Source: Micromonospora echinospora (GTDB lineage: Bacteria > Actinomycetota > Actinomycetes > Mycobacteriales > Micromonosporaceae). From it: 64,000 nt of DNA. Of the stretch, positions 1 to 8,405 are shown piece after piece. The position numbers and the translations under genes are program-made. The notes under the pieces were generated by a model that did no database searches, was not told the DNA's origin, and worked only from the letters and a program-made list of their open reading frames with translations. The number at the start of each line of letters is the position of its first letter. Within the stretch, counting starts at the first letter, position 1. Where the stretch lies: the NCBI RefSeq assembly GCF_900091495.1, contig NZ_LT607413.1, forward strand, positions 3,797,001 to 3,861,000, written 5' to 3'.

Positions 1-367
1 CCGCCAGGTCGGCGGCGGCTATCAGGCCGAGCCCGCCGGCGCGGGCCGGTCCGGCGACTCGCGCCACCACCGGCTTCGGGCACTCCCGGACCGCCACCAG
101 CACGTCGCCGAGCTTCCCGGCGGGCACGCTCCCGCTCGTGTACGCCGCGGCGGTCTCCTTCAGGTCCGCGCCGGAGCAGAACACCGGACCGGTGTGGTCG
201 AGCACCACCACCCGCACCGAGGGGTCGGCGACCGCCGTGGCCAGGCCGTCGAGCAGCTCGGTCATCAGGGGCGTGGAGAGCGCGTTGCGGTTGTGCGGGC
301 TGTCGAGGGTGAGCGTGGTCACCCCACGGGCCGTCGACACCCGCACCAGCGCGTCGGGAGAGGTCAT
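1..367 (-). CDS. Enoyl-CoA hydratase/isomerase family protein (3' end outside window)
   Basis: The reverse strand read from ATG at 367 gives an N-terminal crotonase fold. It starts MTSPDALVRVSTARGVTTL, then has the substrate-pocket segment SPHNRNALSTPL and the oxyanion-hole segment HTGPVFCSGADLKE, followed by AGPARAGGLGLIAAADLA. These are hallmarks of enoyl-CoA hydratases, which hydrate trans-2-enoyl-CoA in beta-oxidation or act on related CoA thioesters; the exact substrate cannot be told. About 122 residues are visible of a usual 250-270, and the gene continues leftward beyond base 1. Its start lies only 14 bases from the divergent hemW start. On its own strand TAGTGT sits 8 bases before the ATG, so a leaderless or near-leaderless message is possible. 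Confidence 0.85.
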   Translation of the reverse strand, partial: MTSPDALVRVSTARGVTTLTLDSPHNRNALSTPLMTELLDGLATAVADPSVRVVVLDHTGPVFCSGADLKETAAAYTSGSVPAGKLGDVLVAVRECPKPVVARVAGPARAGGLGLIAAADLA

Positions 368-381
368 GGAAGGGCACACTA

Positions 382-1611
382 GTGGCCATGCCCGGCGTGC
401 TTCCAGAAGGCGAATCCGTACCGACCGACGGGTCGCTCCCATCGACCGCTCTGCGCGCGGTCGGCGCGCGCGGCTTCGGGGTCTACCTCCACGTGCCCTT
501 CTGCGCCAGCCGCTGCGGCTACTGCGACTTCAACACCTACACCGCCAGCGAGCTCGGTGGCGGCGCGAGCCGGGACAGCTACGCCGACACCGTCCTGGCC
601 GAGTTGGGGCTCGCCGCACGGGTGCTCGGGGACACTCCGCCGCCCCGGGTGGACACGGTCTTCGTCGGGGGTGGCACGCCCACCCTGCTCCCCGCCGACG
701 ACCTGGCCCGCGTCCTGGACGGCATCGACCGCACCTGGGGGCTGGCCGCCGACGCCGAGGTCACCACCGAGGCCAATCCGGAGTCGGTGACGCCGGAGTC
801 GCTGAAGACGCTGCGGGCGGCCGGGTACACCCGCATCTCGCTGGGCATGCAGTCGGCCGCGCCGGGCGTGCTCGCGGTGCTCGACCGGAAGCACTCCGCC
901 GGGCGGGCCACCGCCGCCGCGGCCGAGGCCCGCGACGCCGGGTTCGACCACGTCAACCTCGACCTGATCTACGGTACGCCGGGGGAGCGGGCCGAGGACT
1001 TCGCCGCCTCGCTCGACCAGGTGGTCGCCGCCGGGGTGGACCACGTCAGCGCGTACGCCCTGATCGTGGAGGAGGGCACCCGGCTCGCCGCCCGGATGCG
1101 CCGGGGCGAGCTGGCGTACCCCTCGGACGACGTCGCGGCGGACCGTTACCTGGCCGCGGAGGCCGCCCTCGACGCGGCCGGTTTCTCCTGGTACGAGGTC
1201 TCCAACTGGGCCCGGACGCCGGAGGCCCGGTGCCGCCACAACCTGCTCTACTGGACCGGCGGGGACTGGTGGGGCCTCGGCCCGGGGGCGCACAGCCACG
1301 TCGGCGGGGTGCGCTGGTGGAACGTGAAGCACCCCAGCGCGTACGCGGCGAAGCTGGCCGCCGGGGAGTCACCCGGCCAGGCGCGGGAGGTCCTCACCGC
1401 CGACGAGGCGCACATGGAGGACGTGATGCTCCGGCTGCGGCTCGCCTCCGGGCTGCCGCTGGCGGTGCTCGACGCCGCCGGCCGGGCCGGTGCCGAGCGG
1501 GCCCGTGCCGCCGGGCTGCTCGCCGAGGCCGACTACGCCGCCGGCCGGGCGGTGCTCACCCTGCGTGGCCGGCTGCTCGCCGACGCCGTGGTCCGCGACC
1601 TGCTGCCCTGA
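382..1611 (+). CDS. hemW: Radical SAM heme chaperone HemW (HemN-like)
   Basis: This 409-residue protein carries the radical-SAM cluster motif CASRCGYCDF, with cysteines at about residues 41, 45 and 48. The glycine-rich SAM-binding segment VFVGGGTPTLLP follows, and the C-terminal HemN_C region is present. The CDFNTYT form after the last cysteine is typical of HemW, which is known to bind and insert heme, rather than of true coproporphyrinogen dehydrogenase HemN. It is a cytosolic [4Fe-4S] protein. The GTG at 382 is used; an ATG at 388 would give a protein two residues shorter. In actinobacteria hemW commonly precedes hrcA-dnaJ, as it does here with one protein between. The start codon faces the enoyl-CoA hydratase start 14 bases away. 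Confidence 0.93.
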   Translation: MAMPGVLPEGESVPTDGSLPSTALRAVGARGFGVYLHVPFCASRCGYCDFNTYTASELGGGASRDSYADTVLAELGLAARVLGDTPPPRVDTVFVGGGTPTLLPADDLARVLDGIDRTWGLAADAEVTTEANPESVTPESLKTLRAAGYTRISLGMQSAAPGVLAVLDRKHSAGRATAAAAEARDAGFDHVNLDLIYGTPGERAEDFAASLDQVVAAGVDHVSAYALIVEEGTRLAARMRRGELAYPSDDVAADRYLAAEAALDAAGFSWYEVSNWARTPEARCRHNLLYWTGGDWWGLGPGAHSHVGGVRWWNVKHPSAYAAKLAAGESPGQAREVLTADEAHMEDVMLRLRLASGLPLAVLDAAGRAGAERARAAGLLAEADYAAGRAVLTLRGRLLADAVVRDLLP

Positions 1612-1654
1612 GCGCCCCCTCGACACCGTGTCACGCCACCCGCCGCCCTGGCCG

Positions 1655-1708
1655 GTTCCCGGGCGCCGTGTCGCGCCTGCTGGCGCGAGGACGGCCGGCC
1701 CCGGGAAC
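1655..1708. terminator. Nested inverted repeat between convergent genes, candidate two-way terminator
   Basis: GTTCCCGGG (1655-1663) pairs with CCCGGGAAC (1700-1708). Inside lies a second perfect hairpin, TCGCGCC-TGCT-GGCGCGA (1671-1688). It lies between the 3' ends of hemW and the DUF4870 gene, where a shared terminator is expected. No U-run follows, which is common in GC-rich actinobacteria. Confidence 0.45.
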
Positions 1709-1731
1709 ACCACCGGGACCGGCCGGACGGC

Positions 1732-2802
1732 TCACTTCACGAAGCTCCGGGTCATCGGGTACTGGTAGAGCAGGTCCTGGTTGGCCTTGAGGGCGGCCGC
1801 GATGCCGAGCACGATCGGCACGATCGCGAGCACGATCGGCACGAAGGAGAGCAGGCCGCAGGTGATCGCGGCGAGCAGCCAGCCCACCAGGATCGCGACC
1901 GCCCAGGTGATCTGGAAGTTGAGCGCGGCGACGGCGTGCGCGCGTACCGCCGGGGACTGCTGGCCCCGCACCAGCAGCACGATCAGCGGCCCGACCCAGC
2001 CGAACAGGGTCGCACCGATCACGATGCCGATCGGGCCGCCGGCGTGGGCCAGGATCGCCCAGGTCCGGTCGTCGCCACCGATCGGGCCGGGTGACGGCTG
2101 CGGCCCGCCCCCGCCCGGTGGCGGATACCCGCCCGGCCCCCCGGAGGTGGGTGCCCCCGTGGCCCCGGGCGGCGGGAAGCCCGGTGGCGGGTAACCGCCC
2201 TGCTCACCGGGGGGCGGGTAACCGCCCGGTTCGCCTGGCGGGGGGTAACCGCCCTGGTCACCCGGTGGCGGGTAGCTGGCCTGGGGGTCCGGCGTCGGGT
2301 AGCCGGCCGCGGCGAAGTGTCCGCCCGAGGTCGGGTGGTCGGCCGACGGGGCGTCACCGGGCGGGCCGTAACCCGCCGTCGGCGGCTCCGGGGCGACGGC
2401 GGCGTGGCGCTCCGTCGGCAAGTCGTCGCCGAGCGACCCGTAGCGCTGCGTCGACGGCTCGTACGACGGCGTCGTCCAGTTCTCGGTGGGCGGCTCGGGA
2501 GACGATGTGGTCCAGTTCTCCGTGGGCGGCTCGTACGACGGCGTCGTCCAGTTCTCCGTCGGCGGCTCGGGGGACGACGCGGGAAGGTGCTCGGTGGGTG
2601 GCTCATGGGGCGGCGTGGACCAACCGCCGGGCGGGGTGGATCCACCCGGTGGGGGATACCCGGGTGCACCGGCCGCGTCGGACAGTGGGGCGGTGGGCTC
2701 GTCGGGTGTCGACGGGGACCCGGACGGGGCGAGCGGCATGGTCGGCTCCGGCGGGTACCGGCCGGCGTCGCCCGCGCCGGGCGGGCGCGGCGGTTCAGTC
2801 AT
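1732..2802 (-). CDS. Pro-rich DUF4870 domain membrane protein
   Basis: This protein has 356 residues when started at ATG 2802 (MTEPPRPPGAGDAGR). An open frame extends further upstream but would run into the hrcA promoter region. The first 230 or so residues are low-complexity, with repeats of the type PPTENWTT followed by repeats of the type GGYPPPGE. The last 110 residues contain the DUF4870 pattern RTWAILAHAGG and about three hydrophobic segments. Such proteins are known only as actinobacterial and bacterial membrane proteins of unknown role. The repeat region is mirrored in the DNA and is probably length-variable between strains. It is transcribed convergently with hemW and divergently from hrcA. 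Confidence 0.8.
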   Translation of the reverse strand: MTEPPRPPGAGDAGRYPPEPTMPLAPSGSPSTPDEPTAPLSDAAGAPGYPPPGGSTPPGGWSTPPHEPPTEHLPASSPEPPTENWTTPSYEPPTENWTTSSPEPPTENWTTPSYEPSTQRYGSLGDDLPTERHAAVAPEPPTAGYGPPGDAPSADHPTSGGHFAAAGYPTPDPQASYPPPGDQGGYPPPGEPGGYPPPGEQGGYPPPGFPPPGATGAPTSGGPGGYPPPGGGGPQPSPGPIGGDDRTWAILAHAGGPIGIVIGATLFGWVGPLIVLLVRGQQSPAVRAHAVAALNFQITWAVAILVGWLLAAITCGLLSFVPIVLAIVPIVLGIAAALKANQDLLYQYPMTRSFVK

Positions 2803-2936
2803 ACCGGTCACGGTAGGGGCACCGGGCAAGGCGCGACCAGCGGGCGTGTCCTGATCACCCGGGCGGACGGCCCGTACCGGGCAGGGTACGAGGGGTCGAC
2901 ACCGATCATCGCGTCCCGGGGGTGCCCCGACGTAGA

Positions 2937-2963
2937 CTGGCACTCGTTAAAGTCGAGTGCCAG
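2937..2963. promoter_or_regulatory. CIRCE operator (HrcA binding site)
   Basis: CTGGCACTC (2937-2945), nine spacer bases, then GAGTGCCAG (2955-2963) form a perfect 9-9-9 inverted repeat. The CIRCE consensus is TTAGCACTC-N9-GAGTGCTAA, so arm length, spacing and the GCACTC core all agree. It lies 98 bases upstream of hrcA, the gene for its own repressor, which implies autoregulation of the hrcA-dnaJ operon by heat stress. Confidence 0.93.
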
Positions 2964-3061
2964 GAGCGTGCCGTCGCCGTCGGCGACCGCCGCCGGTCGT
3001 CGCCGGGGGTGGGCACGCACCGCGACGGGCCGGGCGCTGACCGGCGTAGGAGGTGGGGAGA

Positions 3062-4084
3062 GTGGGTCTCGACGACCGCAAGCTCGCCGTGCTGCGCGCG
3101 ATCGTCGAGGACTACGTCGCGACCCAGGAGCCGGTCGGCAGCAAGGCGCTGGTCGAGCGGCACCAGCTCGGCGTCTCCCCGGCCACGGTCCGCAACGACA
3201 TGGCGGTGCTGGAGGAGGAGGGCTACATCCGGCAGCCGCACACCAGCGCCGGCCGGGTGCCCACCGACCGTGGCTACCGCCTCTTCGTCGACCGGCTCAG
3301 CCGGGTCAAGCCGCTCAGCCCGGCCGAGCGTCGGGCGATCGAGCGGTTCCTGGTCGGCGCGGTCGACCTCGACGACGTCGTCCACCGCACCGTCCGGCTC
3401 CTCGCCCAGCTCACCCGCCAGGTGGCCGTGGTGCAGTACCCGAGCCTGGCGCGTTCCTCGGTGCGACACCTGGAGCTGGTGCCGATCTCCACCACCCGGC
3501 TGATGCTGGTGATGATCGCCGACACCGGTCGGGTCGAGCAGCGGCTGGTGGAGTTGCCCGCGCCGGTTCCCGCCGACGACGTCACCGACCTGCGTCGCCT
3601 GGTCAACGAGAAGCTCTGCGGCACCCGGCTGTCGGACACCCCGCCGCTGGTGCAGGCGTTGGTGGAGGAGGTCAGCGCCGGGCTGCGTCCGGCGATGACC
3701 ACGCTCTCCACCGTTCTGCTGGAGACCCTGGTCGAACGGCACGAGGAGCGGATCGCGCTGGCCGGCACGGCCAACCTGACCCGGGGCGGCCTGCTCGACT
3801 TCCAGGGCTCGCTGCGTCCGATCCTCGAGGCGCTCGAGGAGGAGGTCGTGCTGCTCAAGCTGATCGGCGAGGTCGAGCCGAGCACGACCCGGATCCGGAT
3901 CGGCGACGAGAACGAGATCGACAACCTGCGGGGTACGTCGGTGGTCAGCACGGGCTACGGTCCGGGTGCCACCATCGTGGGTGGGTTGGGCGTGCTCGGC
4001 CCGACGCGGATGGACTACCCCGGCACCATCGCCACGGTACGCGCCGTGGCACGCTACGTGGGCGAGCTGCTGGCCCAGAACTGA
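3062..4084 (+). CDS. hrcA: Heat-inducible transcription repressor HrcA
   Basis: The protein has 340 residues from GTG 3062, chosen because AGGAGG at 3048-3053 sits 8 bases before it; GTG 3053 overlaps that ribosome site. The N-terminal winged helix shows the family pattern [11 protein letters not shown], then [17 protein letters not shown] and [13 protein letters not shown]. The C-terminal GAF-like dimerisation region (HrcA domain) follows and the length is normal. HrcA binds CIRCE and represses chaperone genes, and GroEL is known to help it fold. The CIRCE operator lies directly upstream, and dnaJ follows 73 bases later on the same strand, so this is the standard actinobacterial hrcA-dnaJ operon. 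Confidence 0.97.
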   Translation: MGLDDRKLAVLRAIVEDYVATQEPVGSKALVERHQLGVSPATVRNDMAVLEEEGYIRQPHTSAGRVPTDRGYRLFVDRLSRVKPLSPAERRAIERFLVGAVDLDDVVHRTVRLLAQLTRQVAVVQYPSLARSSVRHLELVPISTTRLMLVMIADTGRVEQRLVELPAPVPADDVTDLRRLVNEKLCGTRLSDTPPLVQALVEEVSAGLRPAMTTLSTVLLETLVERHEERIALAGTANLTRGGLLDFQGSLRPILEALEEEVVLLKLIGEVEPSTTRIRIGDENEIDNLRGTSVVSTGYGPGATIVGGLGVLGPTRMDYPGTIATVRAVARYVGELLAQN

Positions 4085-4157
4085 CCAGTCAGGGCCGACG
4101 GCCGACTCGGGCCGACGACCGGCGTAACGCGAGACGAACATGAGGACACGGAACGCA

Positions 4158-5297
4158 GTGGCCAGGGACTACTACGGCATCCTCGGTGTCAGCCGGGAAG
4201 CCTCCGACGACGAGATCAAGCGCGCCTACCGCAAGCTGGCGCGGCAGTTCCACCCGGACGTCAATCCGGACCCGGAGGCCCAGGAGAAGTTCAAGGACAT
4301 CAACGCCGCGTACGAGGTCCTCTCGGACGACCGGAAGCGGCAGATCGTCGACCTGGGCGGCGACCCGCTCGCTCCCGGCGGCGGCGCGGCCGGTCCGGGC
4401 GGGCCGGGCGGCGCGGGACCGTTCGTCGGCTTCCAGGACATCATGGACGCCTTCTTCGGCGGGGCCACCGGCTCGCGCGGGCCGCGCCCGCGCACCCGTC
4501 CCGGGGCGGACGCGATCCTGCGGCTGGAGCTGGACCTCAACGAGACGGCGTTCGGTGTCGAGGCGCCGATCACCGTCGACACCGCCGTGCTCTGCACCAC
4601 CTGCTCCGGCGCGGGCACGGCCGCCGGCACCCACCTGGCCACGTGTGAGGCGTGCGGTGGCCGGGGCGAGGTGCAGTCGGTGCAGCGCACCTTCCTCGGC
4701 CAGGTCGTCTCGGCCCGGCCCTGCACGGTCTGCCAGGGGCACGGCACCACCATCCCGCACCCCTGCCCGACCTGCGCCGGGGAGGGCCGGGTCCGTACCC
4801 GCCGCTCGTTGACCGTCAAGATCCCCGCCGGGGTGGAGGACGGCATGCGGATCCGCCTCGCCCAGCAGGGTGAGGTCGGCCCGGGTGGCGGCACCGCCGG
4901 CGACCTCTACGTCGAGATCCACGAACGGCCGCACGACGTCTACTCCCGTAAGGGCGACGACCTGCACTGCCGGGTGACCGTGCCGATGACCGCGGCGGCG
5001 CTCGGCACCCGACTGACCATCAAGACCCTGGACAGCGAGGAGACCGTCGACGTCAAGGCGGGCACCCAGCCGGGCAGCACGATGCGGCTGCGCGCCCGGG
5101 GCGTACCGCACCTGCGCGGGACCGGCCGGGGTGACCTCTACGTCCACCTCGACGTGCGGACCCCGACCAAGCTCGACGCCGACCAGGAGCGGATGCTGCG
5201 CGAGTTCGCCAAGACCCGGGGCGAGGAGGTCGCCGAGCTGAGCAAGCAGGGCGGCTTCTTCTCCCGGATGCGGGACGCGTTCAACGGGCACGGCTGA
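4158..5297 (+). CDS. dnaJ: Chaperone DnaJ (second paralogue type, HrcA operon)
   Basis: The protein has 379 residues from GTG 4158 ([12 protein letters not shown]), the usual family start, with GAGGA about 11 bases upstream; an ATG at 4140 is the alternative. The J domain holds HPD at residues 32-34. A Gly-rich linker follows, then four zinc-binding repeats [24 protein letters not shown] and CPTCAGEG, then the C-terminal substrate-binding domains. It is a DnaK co-chaperone that stimulates ATP hydrolysis and delivers unfolded clients. Its place behind hrcA marks it as the CIRCE-controlled DnaJ2 of actinobacteria. Its stop codon touches the rsmE start, so the two are probably translationally coupled. 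Confidence 0.96.
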   Translation: MARDYYGILGVSREASDDEIKRAYRKLARQFHPDVNPDPEAQEKFKDINAAYEVLSDDRKRQIVDLGGDPLAPGGGAAGPGGPGGAGPFVGFQDIMDAFFGGATGSRGPRPRTRPGADAILRLELDLNETAFGVEAPITVDTAVLCTTCSGAGTAAGTHLATCEACGGRGEVQSVQRTFLGQVVSARPCTVCQGHGTTIPHPCPTCAGEGRVRTRRSLTVKIPAGVEDGMRIRLAQQGEVGPGGGTAGDLYVEIHERPHDVYSRKGDDLHCRVTVPMTAAALGTRLTIKTLDSEETVDVKAGTQPGSTMRLRARGVPHLRGTGRGDLYVHLDVRTPTKLDADQERMLREFAKTRGEEVAELSKQGGFFSRMRDAFNGHG

Positions 5298-6032
5298 GTG
5301 TCTGCCCCGCTGTTCCTGGTCGAGTCGCTGCCCGTCGCCGACACGCTGACCCTGGACGGCCCGGAGGGCCACCACGCGGCCACCGTGCAGCGGCTCCGGG
5401 TCGGCGAGGAACTGCTGCTGGCCGACGGTCGCGGCGGCACGGCCGCCGCCGTGGTCACCGCCGTCGGCCGGGGCGCCCTCGACCTGACCGTCACCTCGCG
5501 GGGGTACGTCGACGCGGCAGTGCCCCGGATCGTGGTGGTGCAGGGCATCGCCAAGGGTGACCGGGGCGAACTGGCCGTCCAGGCGATGACCGAGGTCGGC
5601 GTGGACGAGATCGTGCCCTGGGCGGCGTCCCGCTCGGTGACCCAGTGGCGGGGCGAGCGGGGCGTACGCGCCCGGGAGAAGTGGGTGGCGACCGCCCGGG
5701 AGGCAGCCAAGCAGGCCCGGCGGGCCTGGCTTCCGGTGGTGGCCGGGTCCCCCGACGAGTCGACGGCGACGGTGGCGGCGCGGATCTCCGGTGCCGCCGC
5801 CGGGTTCGTGCTGCACGAGGAGGCGCAGGACCGGCTGACCACCGTCGAGTTGCCTCCGGCCGGTGAGATCGTGCTGGTGGTGGGGCCGGAGGGTGGGATC
5901 GCCCCGGCCGAACTGGACGCCTTCCAGACCGCCGGTGGGCGCCCGGTGCGGCTCGGGCCGGCGGTGCTGCGTACCTCGACCGCCGGGGTGGCCGCGCTCA
6001 GCGTGCTCGCCACCCGCCTCACCCGCTGGTGA
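5298..6032 (+). CDS. rsmE: 16S rRNA (uracil-1498-N3)-methyltransferase
   Basis: This 244-residue SPOUT-class methyltransferase shows VVQGIAKGDRGELAVQ, then MTEVGVDEIVPW. The C-terminal SAM-binding knot follows, with VLVVGPEGGIAPAELDAF and RLGPAVLRTSTAGVAALSVL. RsmE methylates N3 of U1498 in the decoding region of 16S rRNA using SAM. The GTG start follows the dnaJ stop with no gap, so the gene belongs to the hrcA-dnaJ transcript. That arrangement is common in actinobacteria and makes its expression at least partly heat-responsive. It converges with ppk2. Confidence 0.95.
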   Translation: MSAPLFLVESLPVADTLTLDGPEGHHAATVQRLRVGEELLLADGRGGTAAAVVTAVGRGALDLTVTSRGYVDAAVPRIVVVQGIAKGDRGELAVQAMTEVGVDEIVPWAASRSVTQWRGERGVRAREKWVATAREAAKQARRAWLPVVAGSPDESTATVAARISGAAAGFVLHEEAQDRLTTVELPPAGEIVLVVGPEGGIAPAELDAFQTAGGRPVRLGPAVLRTSTAGVAALSVLATRLTRW

Positions 6033-6063
6033 CCCACCCCGGATCCGTCGAGATCGACACGGG

Positions 6064-6975
6064 TCAGAGGCGGGGGAAGACCTGGACGGTCTCCTCGTCG
6101 GGGCTGAGGTCCAGACCGGCGGAGCCGACGAGGAGGGGATCGGGCACGCCGACGACCTCGGTGTCCTTGTCCGTGTAGTCGAAGCGGTTGAGCACGTGCC
6201 GCATGGCCTCCAGCCGGGCCCGCTTCTTGTCGTTGCTCTTGACCACCGTCCACGGCGCGTCGGCGGTGTCGGTGTAGAAGAACATCGCCTCCTTGGCCTC
6301 GGTGTACTCGTCCCACTTGTCCAGCGCGGCGATGTCCATCGGGGACAGCTTCCACTGGCGTACCGGATCGACCTGACGGATGGCGAACCGGGTGCGCTGC
6401 TCGTTCTGGGAGACCGAGAACCAGAGCTTGACCAGCCGGATACCGGAGCGGACCAGCATCCGCTCCAGCTCAGGGGCCTGGCGGAGGAACTCCAGGTACT
6501 CCTTGCGGGTGCAGAAGCCCATCACCCGCTCGACCCCGGCCCGGTTGTACCAGGACCGGTCGAAGAGCACGATCTCGCCGGCCGCCGGCAGGTGGTGCAG
6601 CCAACGCTGGAAGTACCACTGGCTGGACTCCCGCTCGTTCGGCTTGACCAGGGCCACCACCTTCGCGCCGCGCGGGTTGAGGTGTTCCATGAAGCGCTTG
6701 ATCGTGCCGCCCTTGCCGGCGGCGTCCCGTCCCTCGAAGAGGATCACCAGCCGTTCGCCGGACTCCTTGATCCAATCCTGGAGCTTCAGGAGTTCGATCT
6801 GGAGCAGGCGCTTGTGCTGGTCGTACTCCTCACGCGACAGGCGCTCGTCGTACGGGTAGTCCTCCCGCCAGGTGTCCACCGGGCTGCCGTCCGCGCGGAG
6901 CAGCACCGGGTCGTCGTCGTGGTCGTCGACCACCTGGTAGTCGGCGGAGAGATCCAGCAGCGCGGAGTCGGCCAT
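6064..6975 (-). CDS. ppk2: Polyphosphate kinase 2
   Basis: This 303-residue protein has the PPK2 core. Its Walker-A-like segment is ILFEGRDAAGKGGTIKRF, followed by NPRGAKVVALVKPNERE, the ERSQWYFQRW-like region, and the Walker-B-like segment EIVLFDRSWYNRAGVERVMGF. Enzymes of this family use polyphosphate to phosphorylate nucleoside diphosphates (or monophosphates), or run in reverse. The single-domain length fits class I or III. It is cytosolic. ATG 6975 is the natural start. An SDR gene lies 73 bases upstream on the same strand, but nothing in the sequence ties the two functionally. Confidence 0.94.
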   Translation of the reverse strand: MADSALLDLSADYQVVDDHDDDPVLLRADGSPVDTWREDYPYDERLSREEYDQHKRLLQIELLKLQDWIKESGERLVILFEGRDAAGKGGTIKRFMEHLNPRGAKVVALVKPNERESSQWYFQRWLHHLPAAGEIVLFDRSWYNRAGVERVMGFCTRKEYLEFLRQAPELERMLVRSGIRLVKLWFSVSQNEQRTRFAIRQVDPVRQWKLSPMDIAALDKWDEYTEAKEAMFFYTDTADAPWTVVKSNDKKRARLEAMRHVLNRFDYTDKDTEVVGVPDPLLVGSAGLDLSPDEETVQVFPRL

Positions 6976-7047
6976 GTCGGGGATCCTTACCCCGGCTCTG
7001 GACCGGCCAGCCGCCCTGATGACTGGGAATTCGCTGGGAGATCTGCC

Positions 7048-7809
7048 TCAGGAACGCAGGTAGGACGCGCCGTTGAGGTCGACGATGGTGCCCGAGGCCC
7101 ACTCCGCCTCCGGGGAGGCGAGCCAGTGCACCGCGGCGGCGATCTCCTCCGGTCGGGCCACCCGGTCGAACGGGCTCTGCGCCCGCACGGCCGCGCCCCG
7201 GGGCGACTTGAGGTGCTCGTTGGTCATGTCGGTCTCCACGAAACCGGGCGCCACCGTCGCCACCGCGATGCCGTACGGGGCCAGCGCCACCGCGAGGGAC
7301 TGCCCCATCGCGTTCATGCCCGCCTTGCTCGCCCCGTACGCCGGGTTGCCCGGCTCGCCACGGAACGCCCCCCGGGACGAGACGTTGACGATCCGGCCGC
7401 CCCGGTCGCGCATGTGCTGGGCGGCGCACCAGGACGCGTTGGCCGCGCCGAGCAGGTTGGTGTCGACGATCTCCCGCCAGCGCTGCCGCCACTGCTCGTA
7501 CGTGGTCTCGAAGACCGGGTGCGGCGGGTCCGCCGGGCCGAACACCCCGGCGTTGTTGACCAGCACGTCCAGGCCCCCGAGCCGGGCCGCCGCCTCGTCC
7601 ACCGCTGCTCGGACCGCGTCCGGGTCGGCCAGGTCGGCCCGGACCACGACGTGCCCGTCGCCGGGCAGCTCCGCCCGCAGCCGCTCGGCCAGTTCCGCCG
7701 AGTCGCGGTGGTGGATCGCCACCCGGTCGCCGCCGGCCGCGAACCTGCGGGCCACCGCACGGCCGATGCCGCGCGAAGCCCCCGTCACCAGTACCGCCCG
7801 AGAGTCCAC
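7048..7809 (-). CDS. Short-chain dehydrogenase/reductase
   Basis: The protein has 253 residues from GTG 7809 (VDSRAVLVTGASRGIGR). The open frame runs much further upstream but lacks any family similarity there. The Rossmann TGxxxGxG motif is at residues 9-15, NNAG lies in VLVNNAGVFG, the catalytic serine is in NVSSRG, and YxxxK is PAYGASKAG. The C-terminus ends GTIVDLNGASYLRS, typical of the FabG-like classical SDRs. It uses NAD(P)H to reduce or oxidise a carbonyl or alcohol; the substrate is unknown. FabG itself is possible, but isolated SDRs like this one usually have other roles. Confidence 0.88.
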   Translation of the reverse strand: MDSRAVLVTGASRGIGRAVARRFAAGGDRVAIHHRDSAELAERLRAELPGDGHVVVRADLADPDAVRAAVDEAAARLGGLDVLVNNAGVFGPADPPHPVFETTYEQWRQRWREIVDTNLLGAANASWCAAQHMRDRGGRIVNVSSRGAFRGEPGNPAYGASKAGMNAMGQSLAVALAPYGIAVATVAPGFVETDMTNEHLKSPRGAAVRAQSPFDRVARPEEIAAAVHWLASPEAEWASGTIVDLNGASYLRS

Positions 7810-7929
7810 CCGGCCATGATCCCCGACTGTCGGGTCCCGACCCGACCCGGGGCCGCTGGTCGAGGCCGGGGACCTGCGACGACATGCCGGCCCGGCTCGG
7901 GCGAGATGCCGGTACGCAAGCGGTGGTCC

Positions 7930-7935
7930 TACCAT
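7930..7935 (+). promoter_or_regulatory. -10 hexamer TACCAT of a probable leaderless HIT gene
   Basis: TACCAT is followed by exactly six bases and then the ATG at 7942. The same TAnnnT-N6-start spacing occurs before several other genes in the window, which supports transcription starting at the start codon. Confidence 0.5.
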
Positions 7936-7941
7936 GCGTCG

Positions 7942-8292
7942 ATGAGCTCCGACTGCCTGTTCTGCCGCATCGTCGCCGGGGAGATCCCGGCCACCATCGT
8001 CCGGGAGACCGCGACCACCCTCGCCTTCCGGGACATCGACCCGAAGGCTCCGGTGCACGTGCTGGTGATCCCCAAGGAGCACTACGCCGACGTGGCCACG
8101 CTCGGCCAGAGCGACCCGGAACTGGCCGGCCAGGTGTTGGCCACCGCCACCGAGGTGGCCGAGGCCGAGGGGCTGCTCGCCGACGGCTTCCGGCTGATGT
8201 TCAACACCGGCGGGCACGGCGGCCAGGAGGTCTTCCACGTGCACGCGCACCTGCTCGGCGGTGCCCCGCTCGGGCCGATGCTCGCCCGCTGA
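7942..8292 (+). CDS. HIT family hydrolase (HINT-like)
   Basis: This 116-residue protein starts MSSDCLFCRIVAGEIP and shows the usual HINT sequence order: FRDIDPKAPVHVLVIPKEHY, FNTGGHGGQEVFHVHAH, then LLGG. The histidine triad HVHAHLL supplies the nucleophilic histidine for hydrolysis of nucleotide-amine or aminoacyl-nucleotide bonds. Length and motifs match bacterial HinT/Hit proteins. An in-frame ATG at 7906 exists, but the family start is at 7942, and a TACCAT element six bases upstream agrees with a leaderless message from there. The gene is divergent from the SDR. Confidence 0.93.
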   Translation: MSSDCLFCRIVAGEIPATIVRETATTLAFRDIDPKAPVHVLVIPKEHYADVATLGQSDPELAGQVLATATEVAEAEGLLADGFRLMFNTGGHGGQEVFHVHAHLLGGAPLGPMLAR

Positions 8293-8342
8293 GTCCTCGG
8301 TCGGCACGCCCCGCCGCCGTGGCGGTAGCAGCTCGCTGCGGT

Positions 8343-8400
8343 GGTAGCAGGGGTCCCCTGTTCATCAAAAAGCGGTAACAGGGGACCCCTCCTTACACTT
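8343..8400 (+). repeat. Dispersed hairpin repeat, copy A (with -10-like TACACT)
   Basis: AGGGGTCCCCTGTT (8349-8362) and AACAGGGGACCCCT (8377-8390) form a perfect 14-bp inverted repeat around the loop CATCAAAAAGCGGT. The right flank reads CCTTACACTT, in which TACACT (8394-8399) stands six bases before the GTG start of the serine hydrolase. The core CAAAAAGCGGTAACAGGGG recurs at 39366-39384 and, inverted, near 34960-34978. A diverged copy lies at 38035-38090. Confidence 0.9.
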
Positions 8401-8405
8401 GCGGT

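Noticed and set aside
138..1790. 550-codon open frame on the + strand covering hemW
   Set aside because: It is an out-of-frame shadow of hemW with Arg/Gly/Pro-rich low-complexity content and no ribosome site.
4089..5816. 575-codon reverse-strand frame over dnaJ and rsmE
   Set aside because: Antisense shadow caused by high third-position GC; the + strand encodes clear DnaJ and RsmE motifs.
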